From: Mucilaginibacter flavidus
Lineage (GTDB): Bacteria; Bacteroidota; Bacteroidia; Sphingobacteriales; Sphingobacteriaceae
Direction: 5' to 3'
Assembly: GCF_024055575.1 (NCBI RefSeq)
Contig: NZ_JAMXOE010000009.1
Span: 62,001 to 126,000, forward strand
DNA length: 64,000 nt
Positions within the stretch are counted from its first letter, which is position 1, and every line of letters begins with the position of its first letter. The position numbers and the translations under genes were made by a program. Below the pieces are notes generated by a model. That model was not told where the DNA came from. It ran no database searches and was given only the letters and a program-made list of their open reading frames with translations. Below are positions 15,546-25,679 of this stretch, one piece after another.

Positions 15546-16804
15546 TATTTCCCCCTTATAATTACAACCGGATCAACCTTTGCCGCCTTGCGGGCCGGAA
15601 ACAACCCGGCTAAATAAGTTGTAGTAAGCGCGAAGGCTATGCCAATTAAATAATAGCTGACCCCGAAATCAACCGGGTAGGTCTTGATAGTTGGCAATGC
15701 GGAAGTTTCGAATGGGATATGGCTGATAATAAGCGATAAACAATACCCCAATAGTATCCCAATAATGCCGCCAATTACCCCGAGCACCATGGATAACCGG
15801 ATAAATATCGCTTTAACATCTTTACCCGAAAATCCCGTGGCTTTTAATATTGCGATTGAATCCATTTTTTCATAGATCAGCATATTCAATATATTGTATA
15901 TCCCAAACCCGGCGACGATCAGCAAGGTCACACTCACGCTGTAAGCTATCGTATTTCGTACGGTGGTGCCGGTTTCAAACTGGGCATTGGCGGTTTGTAC
16001 ATCAGTTGCACTTACATCAAATAGCCGGGCATATTCCTTTGCAACTGCCGGGGCAAGCGCTATATTCTTTAATTTTACCTGTATGTCAGTAATGTAGTTT
16101 GCCGGCTTGCCTTGCAGTTTTTGGGCGGTCTGTATCGAGGTAAAACTTTGCACATCGTCTACTTCGGCTATTCCGAACTGCACCAGGCCTACAATTTTTA
16201 ACATTGCCCTGTCTCCATCAGGCGTTGTAACCTGTATCACATTCCCTATCTTAACAATGAGCTTATCTGCAAGCCCCTTTCCAATTATTATACTGTTGCT
16301 TACTGTACCCAAATCGGCAATAGAACCGGCAATTATATTATCATTCAAATGAAATAGCTTCTGCTCCAGGTCAACATCCACCCCATCAATTATACCTGAC
16401 AATTGGATGGTGCCGCTTGTAAAAAACACAGTTGTGCTTATTTTGGGGGCAACGTCAATAACCCGGTCATCTGCCCTGATGGTTTTGATAATGCGGCCTG
16501 CGTTATAAATTTGCTTTCCCTCGTCCTTTGGTTTTACCGATAGTATGAAGTTCTTGAATCCGGCATATTCGGTTGCCCTGTTAACAGGTTGAGTTTTTGA
16601 AGGTGCAATGGCATTGTACAGCCTGATGTGCGGGGTGCGATTAATTATCAGGCTATCTAACATTTTGTTTAAACCAGTCATAAAGCTAACAAGCGCTATA
16701 AAAGTGGCAATGCCAAAAGTAACGCCCGCAGCAGCCACTATTGATTGCTTCAGGCGTGCCATCAACAGGGCAAGGGCAATATTTAAAAGCAGTCCTGTTT
16801 TCAT
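15545..16804 (-). CDS. MacB-type ABC transporter permease
   Basis: 419 residues. One N-terminal transmembrane segment (about 12-40) is followed by a large periplasmic MacB-PCD domain (about 50-270). Three C-terminal membrane segments form the FtsX domain (about 280-415), with the family motif MDSIAILKATGFSGKDVKAIF and the closing FPARKAAKVDPVVIIRGK. The permease works by mechanotransmission with the neighbouring ATPase and membrane-fusion protein. The start lies 1 bp from the stop of the adaptor gene. Confidence 0.92.
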   Translation of the reverse strand: MKTGLLLNIALALLMARLKQSIVAAAGVTFGIATFIALVSFMTGLNKMLDSLIINRTPHIRLYNAIAPSKTQPVNRATEYAGFKNFILSVKPKDEGKQIYNAGRIIKTIRADDRVIDVAPKISTTVFFTSGTIQLSGIIDGVDVDLEQKLFHLNDNIIAGSIADLGTVSNSIIIGKGLADKLIVKIGNVIQVTTPDGDRAMLKIVGLVQFGIAEVDDVQSFTSIQTAQKLQGKPANYITDIQVKLKNIALAPAVAKEYARLFDVSATDVQTANAQFETGTTVRNTIAYSVSVTLLIVAGFGIYNILNMLIYEKMDSIAILKATGFSGKDVKAIFIRLSMVLGVIGGIIGILLGYCLSLIISHIPFETSALPTIKTYPVDFGVSYYLIGIAFALTTTYLAGLFPARKAAKVDPVVIIRGK

Positions 16805-17890
16805 TTATTCGGGTTTATAAATGGTCTCCTGTATACCCAGTCCCTTCAATATCTCCACATTACTTTCGTCCTGCGCGCCGATTGTCACTTTTCTTTTAAC
16901 ACCATTTTTTAACCATATGCAATTGTCCCTATCCAGGTAAGCCCTCGGTATAAGAACAGCGTTTTTTTTAACGCTGACAACGATATTGACCTCCGCCGTT
17001 AAATTAGGGTAAAGTTTCCCGGGAGGGTTCAAAAACACAGCTTCAACCTTAAATGTGCGCGACCGCTCATCCATAATCGGATAAATTTTACTAACCCGGC
17101 CCCGGAATGATTGGCCCTTATAGCTGTCCATGGTAATTTCAACCTGCTGATCTTGTTTAACCTTTGTAATATCCTTCTCATCAACATCCATCTCCAGGTA
17201 AAACTGATTGGGTTTTCCTAAAATACCGAGCGCGGTTTGAGTGGTGATCAGCTCGCCTTTATTTTGAATCGCATCGAATACTTTTCCGTCAATTTCACTT
17301 TTAATTAAGTAATCTGTTTGCCGCTTTTTTGAAATGTTATAATTAATCTCAGACAGTGCCAGATCGTTCATGAGTTGCTTTTTCAATTGCGCCAGGCTTT
17401 TAGCTGCCGCATCATAATTTATTTTTGATGTAGTAAATGCCAGGTGGCGCTGATCAAAATCTAAAAGGGTGCCTATATTTTGCTCCCATAAATTCTTTTG
17501 ACGGTAATAAAAGGACGAGTCGAGTTGATATTTTTCTTTAGCCGCCTGCACCTGGTATTTGGCTTCCTGCAGTCGTTCAGAGTCGGACTGACTGTTTGCC
17601 TTTGTAAAATTTAAGGTCTGGCGGGCATTATCTGCATTTAATACGGCCTCGCGATTTTCCAATACAAAAAGTAAGTCGCCTGTTTTAACCATATCCCCAG
17701 GCTCTATATTGATTTTTTTAATAATCCCCGGCACCGTTGATAGTACGGTGTACTGATTGTTTGCCTTAACATTTGCAGAAGCATACAACGATACAGTGAT
17801 GTCCTTTACAACGGCGTTAGTATGATCTTTTTTAGCTGAACATGCACTGATAAAGAATATAAGAGCAATAAAATAGTTAGTCACCTTCAT
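16805..17890 (-). CDS. MacA/HlyD-type periplasmic adaptor lipoprotein
   Basis: 361 residues from the ATG at 17890, chosen because it begins with an SPII signal (YFIALIFFISAC) giving a lipid anchor; the frame extends ten codons further. A biotinyl-lipoyl-like hairpin half is visible in IKKINIEPGDMVKTGDLLFVLE. A coiled-coil insert covers about 95-190 and a beta-barrel domain has GQSFRGRVSKIYP. The adaptor links the MacB-type permease to an outer-membrane TolC-like channel; none is encoded in this operon. It is the first gene of a three-gene operon, and no regulator was found beside it. Confidence 0.9.
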   Translation of the reverse strand: MKVTNYFIALIFFISACSAKKDHTNAVVKDITVSLYASANVKANNQYTVLSTVPGIIKKINIEPGDMVKTGDLLFVLENREAVLNADNARQTLNFTKANSQSDSERLQEAKYQVQAAKEKYQLDSSFYYRQKNLWEQNIGTLLDFDQRHLAFTTSKINYDAAAKSLAQLKKQLMNDLALSEINYNISKKRQTDYLIKSEIDGKVFDAIQNKGELITTQTALGILGKPNQFYLEMDVDEKDITKVKQDQQVEITMDSYKGQSFRGRVSKIYPIMDERSRTFKVEAVFLNPPGKLYPNLTAEVNIVVSVKKNAVLIPRAYLDRDNCIWLKNGVKRKVTIGAQDESNVEILKGLGIQETIYKPE

Positions 17891-17920
17891 TTCATTGTAA
17901 TTTACATCATCGGATATCAC

Positions 17921-18223
17921 AGATAAGGTACCAGGGCATTTTTATTTACTGATGGCATGCAGTCCAGGTGAAAACGACGTCACATTCAATGTTTTCACTG
18001 CCTGTATTTCTCCTTAACCGCTAAAAAATGGAACCGGGGTCCCCGGGCTCCATAATGTGCCATTGTCATCCTCGAAGGAATTCCCCCGCACATTTACCGA
18101 AACAGGAATAAATTCCATCCATCGGGTAAAACAAACTTAGGTTTTAACTTGGTGGCGACGTGTGAAGCTGGTCACTATTTTACCTGATATTCATCATTTC
18201 CTGTAATACCGATGCTTATAAAC
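17921..18223. other. intergenic region without a convincing gene
   Basis: It contains a strongly palindromic GC-rich stretch (GGAACCGGGGTCCCCGGGCTCC area, 18031-18052) and a short minus-strand open frame ending at 18014. That frame's peptide (WMEFIPVSVNVRGNSFEDDNG) looks like a fragment of a coding sequence. Nothing complete is present. Confidence 0.35.
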
Positions 18224-18303
18224 AAATGTCGGTTTTGTATAAAAAAAAGTCCCTTTAAATTAAACATTAGGGCATTTCTTCAGACTAAATTTGATTCACC
18301 AAT
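18224..18303 (+). promoter_or_regulatory. 80-bp element heading the rightward glycan operon (copy 1)
   Basis: Identical at 75 of 80 positions to the reverse complement of 38279-38358, without gaps. It contains a perfect Bacteroidota -7 box TAAATTTG at 18286-18293, so it probably includes the promoter as well as an operator. The first gene starts 281 bp downstream. The AraC regulator at 38395-39282, which adjoins copy 2, is the obvious candidate ligand-responsive activator. Confidence 0.75.
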
Positions 18304-18584
18304 TATAAATTCCTTATAAGAATGTAGTGGGCAACCAATTATTAACCGCCATGCTTCTTTCTGTCGGGATTTGCTATGTCTGCTAAAGAAATAGCAAACA
18401 GCAAATTAGCAATAAGTTGAAACCTAGAAACTAATGAAAACAATTCGATTAAATGTAAGAGTTGGGGATTTGGCTTTTTATGACGGCTAAAAAAATCATG
18501 GAACGTTGAAGCCGGCGAATTTGTCCCGCAATTAGGTAATTCATCATGCAGTATTTCAAAAACAGTAAAATTTCAGTCAAATAA

Positions 18585-20627
18585 ATGAAAATAAGAATCA
18601 AACGGCTTTTGATCGTTTCAACGCTCCTGCTTGCGGTGTTGTCCCTTAAAGCTCAAACATTATACGTCGGCGCCAATTATCATCCCCACGATGATAAAGA
18701 TCAGGAAAAAATAAAGAAGGATATTATGTTGATGAAGGCAGGCGGGTTATCTGTAGTCCGGATGGGCCACCTGGCATGGGATAGTTACGAACCATCTGAA
18801 GGCAAGTTCGATTTTAAATGGTTTGATTTTGTGATGGACATGATGAATATAGCGGGCATCAAAGTAATACTTGATATCGCCATTCGTCCGGCACCTATCT
18901 GGCTGCATCATAAATACCCCTCGATAAATATTGTCGATGCCAATGGAGATATGCATTATCCCAATCATCGTTACATGGAGGATATCGGAGACCCGATGTA
19001 TCAGAAATATGCTTTGCGCTATGCTGATACGCTTACAAAACGGTATGGAAATCATCCGGCATTACTGGCTTTTGGCATCGACAATGAATCAGGAGACGGC
19101 CCGATTTCATACTCGGAGACTGTGCGGCAGCGCTTCATCACCTGGTTGAAAAATAAATATTTAACGTTGGATAGTTTAAACAAGGCATGGGCCATGCAAC
19201 GCTGGTCGAGAAGGCTCAACCAGTTTGAAGAAATTGGTTTGCCTGTTGCGACCCACAATACCGATGTGCCCGAACGTATGCTTGATTTCAGGCGTTTTGT
19301 TTCTGATGAGGTCAACCAGTTGCTTTTTAAAGTGATTGCCGTGGTTAACACCAACGCGCCAAATGCCTTAACTAATACAAACGCCTGGTATTATAGCTCG
19401 TTAAAATATTTCGACTATTCACAGATTGCCTATTCCGGCAAAATGGCACGTGAAGGGGCAGGCTTTTATCCCGGGAATTCGTTAACAACCAATTGGGGGG
19501 TGATGAACGCCTTGTTTGGAATATCCCGTATTCAGTTTGAAAGTACAAACCCTTTCTGGTGCAGTGAGTTTACAACAATGACGGCGGTGCCAAATTCCAT
19601 CAGAAAATCGGCCTATGCCACGCTCATGTATGGCAATCAAATGGTTTGCGGATGGACCTGGCAAAGCATGTGGGCAGGCGAAGAACAATACCTGGAAGGG
19701 ATGCTTGATTGGGATGGAATTCCGAACCGCAAATATGAGGAGTACAAAAAGATAGCCACCGAGTTTAAAAAGATCGAAAAATTCTTTCCTTATAAGGCCA
19801 GTCCCGAAGTTGGCTTAGCATTTTCATTTCCCAGCCAGATAGCCAGCAGCTATTTTCCCGAGGCACAGGATCAACAATTACAGGCCTGTTGGAATCTGTT
19901 TTATTACCGCAACATGGATTCCCGCGTTGTTGAAATCAGTAAAAGCCCATTAAATTATAAATTACTTTTTGTGCCCGGTGTAACTGTGATGGATGAAACA
20001 ACAGCCAACAAAATTCGGGATTTTGTAAAAAACGGCGGAACGGTTGTTATGACACGCAATTCCGCTGTGGTTGACGAAAGCGGGAAAGTGTTTGCATCCA
20101 CTCGTCCGGGCCGTTTAAATGATGTGTTTGGCATACGGGTAGCAAGTTATGAAGAGACAGAACAGATGAACGAAATCTCCCGTGCAGGGTTGAAAGGCAA
20201 AAAAATTGAATTAAATTATAAAGGAAAAACTATTGGAACTGAATCGACCCGGTATGACGTTATCGAATCCAAAGGCGCTGAAGTTCTGGGAAGTATAACC
20301 AGTTTAGATAAAGATTACCCCATCATAACTTCGAATAAATACGGCAAAGGCAGGGCAATTTACATCGGATTACCTGCCGGGGGCGACGTATTGAATCCAT
20401 TGCTTGATGGACTGATAGATGAGCTGGGTATTAAAAAAGGACCCCGGGCACCCGAAGGTGTTATGGCTCGTCAAATAGACGCGAAACATATCTTGTATCT
20501 AAATACTAACAGGAATGCGGTTGAAATCCAGTTGAAAGGCACTTTTAAAGGTATACTGACAGGCAAAAAATTTGTCGATAGCTTTACATTGCCGTCAGAA
20601 GAGCCGGAACTTATCGAAATTGACTGA
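18585..20627 (+). CDS. secreted GH42 beta-galactosidase
   Basis: 680 residues with a Sec signal (about 1-23, LSLKAQ). The GH42 barrel opens YVGANYHPHDD and continues with MKAGGLSVVRMGHLAWDSYEP. E168 in FGIDNESG is the predicted acid/base and E328 in FWCSEFTT the predicted nucleophile. The region from about 405 (SPEVGLAFSFPSQ) is the GH42 trimerisation-type domain, and a small beta domain closes the protein. The family removes beta-linked galactose (some members alpha-L-arabinopyranose) from oligosaccharides. First gene of the rightward operon; the gap to the next gene is 74 bp. Confidence 0.92.
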   Translation: MKIRIKRLLIVSTLLLAVLSLKAQTLYVGANYHPHDDKDQEKIKKDIMLMKAGGLSVVRMGHLAWDSYEPSEGKFDFKWFDFVMDMMNIAGIKVILDIAIRPAPIWLHHKYPSINIVDANGDMHYPNHRYMEDIGDPMYQKYALRYADTLTKRYGNHPALLAFGIDNESGDGPISYSETVRQRFITWLKNKYLTLDSLNKAWAMQRWSRRLNQFEEIGLPVATHNTDVPERMLDFRRFVSDEVNQLLFKVIAVVNTNAPNALTNTNAWYYSSLKYFDYSQIAYSGKMAREGAGFYPGNSLTTNWGVMNALFGISRIQFESTNPFWCSEFTTMTAVPNSIRKSAYATLMYGNQMVCGWTWQSMWAGEEQYLEGMLDWDGIPNRKYEEYKKIATEFKKIEKFFPYKASPEVGLAFSFPSQIASSYFPEAQDQQLQACWNLFYYRNMDSRVVEISKSPLNYKLLFVPGVTVMDETTANKIRDFVKNGGTVVMTRNSAVVDESGKVFASTRPGRLNDVFGIRVASYEETEQMNEISRAGLKGKKIELNYKGKTIGTESTRYDVIESKGAEVLGSITSLDKDYPIITSNKYGKGRAIYIGLPAGGDVLNPLLDGLIDELGIKKGPRAPEGVMARQIDAKHILYLNTNRNAVEIQLKGTFKGILTGKKFVDSFTLPSEEPELIEID

Positions 20628-20701
20628 GAGCCTTTGGAATAATAGTAGGATGAACATTTAAAGTTTCAACAGATTGGAAATAGAAATTTATATAAGTTAT
20701 A

Positions 20702-23149
20702 ATGTTTAAAAGCTTAATAAAATATTGTGGAATCTACTTTTTTTTATTGCTGTGCGCGATAAAGGGGATAGCGCAGCAAACAAGTCTTTCAAAAAGATCG
20801 AAGGACTGTTTTGATTTTACCTGGCAATTTCACAAAGGCGATATCGCTATCAAACGCGCGGTGAAAGCTGCCGGTTATGGAGGGTTAACGGATATCAACG
20901 TAAAAATTGAAACAAATAAACAAGCCGTTATTGCTTATACTGATGTGGATAAAGCAGCGATATTCAAGCCTGAAGACTGGAAGGAAGTAAACCTTCCGCA
21001 TGATTGGTGTGTGGAGGGGACTTTTGTTAACGATAAGTCAATCGGGAGCGCGCCTGCTGTAAGCGGTTATTTGCCTGGTGGGATAGGCTTTTATAGAAAG
21101 GAATTTGAAATACCCGAAACCGATAAAGGAAAAAAGATCTCTATAGAATTTGACGGGATATTTAGAAACAGTACGGTTTGGGTTAATGGTCAGCTTATGG
21201 GCAATCACCAAAGCGGCTACACACCTTCAAATTATGATTTGACAGATGTTTTACGTTACGGTAACGAAGGCGAAAATGCGATTCTTGTGAAGGTGGACGC
21301 TACCGAATACGAAGGTTGGTGGTATGAAGGGTGTGGAATTTACCGGCATGTTTGGCTCAACAAAACCGACCCGGTGCATGTTGACCGATTTGGCACCTAT
21401 GTTACTACACCGGTCGTTTCGCCAGCGGAAGCAGTTGTCGACATAAAAACCGATATAAAAAACGAATACGGAGTAGTTAAAAACATTACCCTCATTTCTA
21501 AGGTTGTCGACAATAAAGGCGTTGTGCTCGATACAAAAACTTCATCGCAGGCAATCAAGCCGTTTAGCACAACTGAATTTTCACAAAAAGGAGCTATTCA
21601 AAACCCCTTACTCTGGTTGCCCGAAACACCAAACCTTTATAAAGTACTGACTGAGGTTTCTGAAAATGGGATTATCGTGGACAATTATGAGACCTCTTTC
21701 GGGGTAAGGACAATCGAAATAAACCGGAATGGGGTATTTTTAAACGGAAAACTTTATCCGGTGAAGGGTACCTGCAACCACCAGGATTTTGCCGGGATTG
21801 GTGTGGCCCTTCCTGATAAAATAAACGAATACAAATTAAAGCTGCTCAAAGAAATGGGAAGCAACGCCTATCGTTGTTCCCATCATCCCCCGACTCCGGA
21901 ATTGCTTGATATGTGCGACAGGATGGGTTTGCTTGTACTCGACGAAAATCGCGTGTTGTCGAGTTCTGAAGAGGGGAAAAAGGATTTGACAACCATGCTC
22001 TACCGGGATCGGAACCATCCGTCCATATTTATGTGGAGTATGGAAAATGAAGAAGGGATCCAGGGCACGATAACCGGCGCGAGGATACTTAAAACACTGG
22101 TTGACATTACGCATCAAATTGACCCAACGCGCCCTGTAACTGCTGCCATGAATCATGGACGGAACGAAGGCGGGTATAGTGATGTGCTGGATGTTGTGGG
22201 ATATAACTATGGCGACAAGGGATTGGCCTATGTGAAAGACCATGAAAAATACCCCCGGCGAATTGAGTTTTGTACAGAAGCCACAAGTTTTATTTCAACC
22301 CGCGGCGAGTATCAGAACGATTGGGGAAAGGGCTATGTTTCGAACCTCGGGCTATGGCAGCCAAACTGGGGGCCACTGCCCGGCGAAGACTGGGCTGACA
22401 TTGTTAAATATCCGTACCTCGGAGGCTTGTTTGTATGGACAGGTTTCGACTACCGGGGCGAGCCAACACCATACCAATGGCCCTGTGTTACGTCTCATTT
22501 CGGGTTTATGGATATATGCGGCTTCCCCAAAGACGGCTATTATGCATATAAAGCAGCCTGGACTAACCAGCCTGTCGTCCATATTTTTCCGCATTGGAAC
22601 TGGCCCGGTAAGGAGGGAGACAGCATACAGGTTCATTGTTACACCAACTGCGACGAAGTGGAGTTATTCCTTAATGACAAAAAAATAAGCAGACAAAAAG
22701 CAGTGCCCTATACCAAACTGATATGGAAGCTTGTATATAAGCCCGGCAAACTGGAAGCCCGGGGTTATAAAGGCGGAAAGCTGGTAACCCGGGACATTGT
22801 TGAAACAACAACAGCTCCGGCACAAGTAACGCTTAAGAGCGATACTAATATAGTTAAAGCAGATGGTTGTGATGTGGCTGTAATACGGGTGTCGATAGAA
22901 GACCAAAAAGGAAGGGTTAACCCGACAGCCAATAACCTGGTAAAATTTACGCTCGAAGGGCCGGGTAAAATCATTGGCACCGGTAACGGTAACCCCAGCA
23001 GCCACGAGCCGGATAAAGCCAGTCAGAGGATGGCGTTCAATGGATATTGCCTGGTACTGGTTCAAACAAATAAACAGGCCGGGGAAATCCGCTTAAAAGC
23101 TTCTTCCGAAACGCTCAAAGGCGCCGAACTAATTATTAAAGTTCAATAA
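20702..23149 (+). CDS. secreted GH2 glycosidase (beta-galactosidase-like), copy 1
   Basis: 815 residues with a signal peptide (about 1-24, GIAQQ). GH2 architecture: N-terminal jelly-roll (VNLPHDWCVEG, GGIGFYRKEFEIP, TVWVNGQLMG), immunoglobulin-like domain, then the barrel. MWSMENEEG carries the acid/base Glu and EFCTEATS the nucleophile Glu. A DUF4982-like beta domain and a C-terminal Ig-like domain (from about 700, TIVKADGCDVAVIRVSIEDQKGR) follow. The spacing of catalytic motifs and the added domains are typical of Bacteroidota exo-beta-galactosidases acting on plant side chains. A beta-glucuronidase or other specificity cannot be excluded. It is 27 bp from the next GH2 gene, which has the same length but is clearly diverged. 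Confidence 0.9.
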   Translation: MFKSLIKYCGIYFFLLLCAIKGIAQQTSLSKRSKDCFDFTWQFHKGDIAIKRAVKAAGYGGLTDINVKIETNKQAVIAYTDVDKAAIFKPEDWKEVNLPHDWCVEGTFVNDKSIGSAPAVSGYLPGGIGFYRKEFEIPETDKGKKISIEFDGIFRNSTVWVNGQLMGNHQSGYTPSNYDLTDVLRYGNEGENAILVKVDATEYEGWWYEGCGIYRHVWLNKTDPVHVDRFGTYVTTPVVSPAEAVVDIKTDIKNEYGVVKNITLISKVVDNKGVVLDTKTSSQAIKPFSTTEFSQKGAIQNPLLWLPETPNLYKVLTEVSENGIIVDNYETSFGVRTIEINRNGVFLNGKLYPVKGTCNHQDFAGIGVALPDKINEYKLKLLKEMGSNAYRCSHHPPTPELLDMCDRMGLLVLDENRVLSSSEEGKKDLTTMLYRDRNHPSIFMWSMENEEGIQGTITGARILKTLVDITHQIDPTRPVTAAMNHGRNEGGYSDVLDVVGYNYGDKGLAYVKDHEKYPRRIEFCTEATSFISTRGEYQNDWGKGYVSNLGLWQPNWGPLPGEDWADIVKYPYLGGLFVWTGFDYRGEPTPYQWPCVTSHFGFMDICGFPKDGYYAYKAAWTNQPVVHIFPHWNWPGKEGDSIQVHCYTNCDEVELFLNDKKISRQKAVPYTKLIWKLVYKPGKLEARGYKGGKLVTRDIVETTTAPAQVTLKSDTNIVKADGCDVAVIRVSIEDQKGRVNPTANNLVKFTLEGPGKIIGTGNGNPSSHEPDKASQRMAFNGYCLVLVQTNKQAGEIRLKASSETLKGAELIIKVQ

Positions 23150-23176
23150 CTTTTCTTTAAAAAAATACAGATTACT

Positions 23177-25624
23177 ATGAAACAGCATAATATTTACAAT
23201 GTTGGGTATAACGTAAAAACGATAATCACAGCGTTCCTGCTTTTGGCTGGCAATATCGCATGCCAGGCTCAAAATCCAGGGAAAATTGAGCGAAAACAGC
23301 TTTTTGATTACAAGTGGAAGTTTTTCCAGGGGGATACGACCGCGGCAAAATCAAAGGATTTTAACGATATAAGCTGGCGTAGCCTTGATTTGCCGCACGA
23401 TTGGAGTATTGAGGGGAAAATAGGTCCTAAAAATCCAACAGGCGGAGCAGGCGGATACTTCCCTGCTGGCATTGGTTGGTACCGCAAAACTTTTAAGGCT
23501 CCCAATGAATGGAAAGGCAGAAAAGTCTCCATTTATTTTGAAGGCGTTTATATGAATTCTGAAGTTTTTATCAACGGGAAATCGCTTGGAATTTATCCTT
23601 ATGGTTATTCATCATTCAGTTATGACCTTTCGCCCTACCTGGATTTTAATAGCGAAAATGTGATTGCTGTAAGGGTTGACAATTCGCAGCAGTTGAATAG
23701 TCGCTGGTACAGCGGTTCGGGTATCTATCGCCATGTTTGGATGATGGTTACCGACGCAGTGCATATTGCTAAATGGGGCCTAGCAATTGCAACCCCCGAT
23801 GTTTCTTCTGAAAAAGCAACTGTTGAAATAAAAACGTTAATAAAAAACGAAACTGGTTTATCTCAAAGCATTGTACTTAACACCCGGTTGCGGGACGCTA
23901 ATTCTAAAGATGCGGGCTATAATCGAATAAACGTTGAAGTGGCGGCCAATAGTGAGAAGGAAGTGACGCAAAAAATAATCGTAGCGACTCCTTTGCTATG
24001 GACACCGGAAACGCCCCATTTATACAATGCGCAAATACATATCATAAAAATTAATAATATAGTTGACGAGACTGAAGCCAGTTTTGGCATACGTTCTCTC
24101 AAATTTTCTGCCGAAAACGGGTTTCAGCTTAATGGAAAAACGGTTAAGCTTAATGGCGGGTGTGCGCATCATGATAATGGCTGCCTGGGCGCCGCTGCGT
24201 TTGACAGGGCCGAGGAACGAAAGGTTGAGCTGCTAAAAGCTGCTGGTTTCAATGCTGTACGAACTTCACATAATCCCCCTTCGGAAGCTTTTTTGAATGC
24301 TTGTGATAGATTAGGCCTGTTGGTGATAGATGAATCTTTTGATGGATGGAGAACAGGCAAGAACAAATATGACTATTCCGTTTATTTTGACCGGTGGTGG
24401 AAGAGCGACCTGACTTCGATGGTAAAGCGGGATTTGAATCATCCATCTATTATCATGTGGAGTATTGGCAATGAGATCATAGAACGAAAGGAACCACAAG
24501 CTGTAGCTACTGCTAAAATGCTCGCAGGTTGTATCCATGAGCTTGATCCTACCCGCCCTGTAACATCAGCCATGACAACCTGGGACCAGGACTGGAATAT
24601 ATTCGATCCGCTGATGGCAGCGCATGATGTATGCGGGTATAATTATCAGCTGTTTCGCGCCGCCGCCGATCATATAAGAGTTCCTTCCCGCGTAATTGTT
24701 CAAACGGAATCCTATCCGCGCGATGCACTTGCCAACTGGCAACTTGTTCAGAAAAATAAATATATCATTGGCGACTTTGTGTGGACAGCGATAGACTACC
24801 TGGGTGAATCAGGTATTGGCCGGTATTATTATCCCGGCGAGACGGCGGGAGAACATTGGGAGCACGATTTTTATCCCTTTCATGGCGCTTATTGCGGAGA
24901 TGTTGATCTGATAGGATGGAGGAAACCAATTTCGCATTACCGCAGTTTGCTTTACAACGAAAGCGAAAAGATCTATATGGCGGTTAAAGAGCCGAACCCG
25001 CCTTCCGGTGAAATTAAAGAAACACTTTGGTCTGTATGGCCAACATGGGAAAGTTGGACCTGGCCGGGGTATGCAGGAAAGAACATCCAGGTAGAAATTT
25101 ATTCAAAGTATCCCAAGGTGAGACTCTACCTTAACAATAAACTAATTGGCGAAAAAGCAACTACCGAAGAACAGGGATTTAAAGCTGAATTTGCTGTGGC
25201 TTATTCGCCGGGTGTGCTTAAAGCCGTAGGCATGGATAATGATAAGGAAGTTGAATCCACTATTTTGAAAACTTCCGGCGAAACTACAAAAATTCGACTA
25301 AGTGCTGATCGAAAAGAAATAGCAGCAAACGGGCAGGACTTGTCCTATGTTACTGTAGAGATAACTGACAGGGATGGGATATTTCAACCAAATGCCGCAA
25401 ACCGCCTTCATTTTGAAATTGAAGGGCCTGGTACAATTGCAGGAGTTGCAAATGCGGATATGAAGGACACAGATCCATATATTGGAAATACACGTAAAGC
25501 GTGGCACGGACGTGCACTGGTTGTAATCAGGAGTACTCACGGCGCCGGTGAAATTAAGCTTACCGTTAGTTCACCAGGTTTATCAGGGGCCAAAATAAAT
25601 ATCAAATCATTTCTAAAAAAATAA
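23177..25624 (+). CDS. secreted GH2 glycosidase, copy 2
   Basis: 815 residues; an N-terminal hydrophobic signal ends about residue 34 (ACQAQ). Same domain order as its neighbour: jelly-roll with DLPHDWSIEG, Ig-like domain, barrel with MWSIGNEI (acid/base Glu) and VQTESYPRD (nucleophile Glu). A DUF4982-like domain (VRLYLNNKLIGEK) and a C-terminal Ig-like domain (EIAANGQDLSYVTVEITDRDG) complete it. The equal lengths suggest an old duplication, but the sequences differ widely, so the two enzymes probably cut different linkages. Third gene of the operon. Confidence 0.9.
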   Translation: MKQHNIYNVGYNVKTIITAFLLLAGNIACQAQNPGKIERKQLFDYKWKFFQGDTTAAKSKDFNDISWRSLDLPHDWSIEGKIGPKNPTGGAGGYFPAGIGWYRKTFKAPNEWKGRKVSIYFEGVYMNSEVFINGKSLGIYPYGYSSFSYDLSPYLDFNSENVIAVRVDNSQQLNSRWYSGSGIYRHVWMMVTDAVHIAKWGLAIATPDVSSEKATVEIKTLIKNETGLSQSIVLNTRLRDANSKDAGYNRINVEVAANSEKEVTQKIIVATPLLWTPETPHLYNAQIHIIKINNIVDETEASFGIRSLKFSAENGFQLNGKTVKLNGGCAHHDNGCLGAAAFDRAEERKVELLKAAGFNAVRTSHNPPSEAFLNACDRLGLLVIDESFDGWRTGKNKYDYSVYFDRWWKSDLTSMVKRDLNHPSIIMWSIGNEIIERKEPQAVATAKMLAGCIHELDPTRPVTSAMTTWDQDWNIFDPLMAAHDVCGYNYQLFRAAADHIRVPSRVIVQTESYPRDALANWQLVQKNKYIIGDFVWTAIDYLGESGIGRYYYPGETAGEHWEHDFYPFHGAYCGDVDLIGWRKPISHYRSLLYNESEKIYMAVKEPNPPSGEIKETLWSVWPTWESWTWPGYAGKNIQVEIYSKYPKVRLYLNNKLIGEKATTEEQGFKAEFAVAYSPGVLKAVGMDNDKEVESTILKTSGETTKIRLSADRKEIAANGQDLSYVTVEITDRDGIFQPNAANRLHFEIEGPGTIAGVANADMKDTDPYIGNTRKAWHGRALVVIRSTHGAGEIKLTVSSPGLSGAKINIKSFLKK

Positions 25625-25679
25625 ATTAGCTTTAAAACAAAAGACGATCGCACATCCGGAAGTCCTAAAAGTTCAGAAA

